The notes under the pieces were generated by a model. It searched no databases. It was not told the origin of the DNA and worked only from the letters and a program-made list of their open reading frames with translations. From positions 1 to 7,798 of the forward strand of contig QIGP01000253.1 of assembly GCA_003228965.1 (NCBI GenBank): DNA of 7,798 nt. Reading direction: 5' to 3'. Below, piece after piece: positions 7,399 through 7,798 of this stretch. Each line of letters begins with the position of its first letter. The first letter of the stretch is position 1. The translations under genes were made by a program, and so were the position numbers. Source of the DNA: Gammaproteobacteria bacterium (GTDB lineage Bacteria > Pseudomonadota > Gammaproteobacteria > Steroidobacterales > SZUA-146).

Positions 7399-7409
7399 TT
7401 GTCAGGTTT
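7399..7409. repeat. Right copy of 11-bp direct repeat (probable target-site duplication)
   Basis: TTGTCAGGTTT follows the right terminal inverted repeat without a gap and is identical to 7192-7202. The surrounding bases differ (AAG before the left copy, ATC after the right), so the duplication is exactly 11 bp. Confidence 0.75.
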
Positions 7410-7493
7410 ATCTTAATATGTAAGGGGTACGTGTAATAAAACAGGCTAATTATTCGGCAATAACAGACTCGGTACTTTCACCTCTAAATGATT

Positions 7494-7798
7494 TTAGCTT
7501 GGTGCTCTTTTTTGCACTCCCACCATTACCCCAACAGCACTCAAAAGAAGCCAAAGTGCAGCAGGCAATGGCACCGGATTCGGGGGTGGAATATAGGCAC
7601 CCAATCCTGTGAACATTTCTGTAGTTACCACATCGCCGGCCAAGCTTACGAAAAGATTGATCGAATTCGGTGTGACGCAAACGACCCCTTCGAAGGTATG
7701 GTAATCATGCGGGCCAACTCCTCCGCAACCTGCAAAATCGGCTGTTGTGCTGTCACCGATAATGGTAAACGCGAATTCGCCGATAGACCCTGCCGAAG
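7494..7798 (-). CDS. Secreted protein with VPLPA-CTERM exosortase sorting signal (C-terminal part)
   Basis: The minus strand is open from the right edge of the window to TAA at 7496-7494, giving the last 100 codons of a gene whose start lies outside. The visible part begins SAGSIGEFAFTIIGDSTTAD and is rich in Gly, Thr, Phe and Val with two cysteines (visible residues 24 and 40), as expected of an exported beta-rich domain. The tail has the three-part layout of a PEP-CTERM-like exosortase substrate: the motif VPLPAALW (75-82), a hydrophobic segment LLLSAVGVMVGV (83-94), and the basic pair KR (96-97) just before the end. Such proteins are exported by Sec, processed by an exosortase at the membrane and released outside or to the surface, often in exopolysaccharide-making bacteria. 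No exosortase gene is visible here. The N-terminal domain, signal peptide and promoter lie beyond 7798. Confidence 0.85.
   Translation of the reverse strand, partial: SAGSIGEFAFTIIGDSTTADFAGCGGVGPHDYHTFEGVVCVTPNSINLFVSLAGDVVTTEMFTGLGAYIPPPNPVPLPAALWLLLSAVGVMVGVQKRAPS
7506..7574 (-). other. VPLPA-CTERM sorting signal within the partial gene
   Basis: This stretch encodes VPLPAALWLLLSAVGVMVG followed by VQKR: recognition motif, membrane helix and basic stop. It replaces the more familiar VPEP motif with VPLPA, a known variant of the exosortase sorting signal. The cleavage and attachment site is expected at or near the motif. Confidence 0.85.

Larger units (their letters stand above)
6732..7493. 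other. Gene-poor stretch between the operon and the minus-strand gene
   Basis: No confident protein-coding gene was found in these 762 bases on either strand. The contents are listed separately: a possible 51-codon ORF (6883-7038), an intrinsic terminator (7056-7083), a possible 32-codon minus-strand remnant (7082-7180) and a MITE-like element with flanking direct repeats (7192-7409). Nothing recognisable was seen in 6732-6868 or 7410-7493. No tRNA cloverleaf or CRISPR spacing pattern was seen, and no convincing -35/-10 promoter pair was found by eye. Confidence 0.7.

Noticed and set aside
7450..7680. A 76-codon minus-strand ORF starting MRHTEFDQSF
   Set aside because: It lies over the VPLPA-CTERM gene in another frame. 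The overlapping frame has a recognisable sorting signal, while this one is Cys/Ser/Lys-rich without family features.

Overview
The window looks like the chromosome of a non-sporulating Gram-negative bacterium, most probably a gammaproteobacterium. The reasons are a conserved MoxR/DUF58 membrane-gene cluster, a base composition near one half G+C by eye, and a partial secreted protein ending in a VPLPA-type exosortase sorting signal, which implies an outer-membrane-bearing host. The taxonomic call is inference from gene content, not from a marker gene.

Region 1 (9-6731, + strand) is one tightly packed operon of six genes: RDD-family membrane protein, SpoIIM/DUF95-like membrane protein, DUF4129 membrane protein, DUF4350 membrane protein, MoxR-type AAA+ ATPase and DUF58 protein. 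Every junction overlaps (4, 4, 8, 16 and 4 nt), and four of the five downstream genes start with GTG or TTG, so translational coupling is likely. The likely picture is a MoxR ATPase acting with a DUF58 (VWA-like) adaptor on an envelope complex built from the other four proteins. The substrate is unknown. The operon promoter lies upstream of the window.

Region 2 (6732-7493) has no confident gene. It holds a 51-codon ORF with a good ribosome-binding site, a strong intrinsic terminator for the + strand (7056-7083), a 32-codon minus-strand ORF that reads like the N-terminal tail of a truncated membrane protein, and a 196-bp MITE-like element (7203-7398). The element has 19-bp terminal inverted repeats and is bracketed by a perfect 11-bp direct repeat. 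Inside it sits, nearly centred, a palindrome of the dispersed CGTCATTGCGA...GGCAATCTC type.

Region 3 (7494-7798, - strand) is the last 100 codons of a secreted protein that runs off the right edge. It ends in VPLPAALW, a hydrophobic segment and KR, the layout of an exosortase target. The long ORF in another frame at the same place is a shadow.

The most interesting parts are the complete transposon-like structure in region 2, its insertion just in front of the small minus-strand ORF, and the hidden exosortase substrate. The operon is a known but mechanistically unexplained system.
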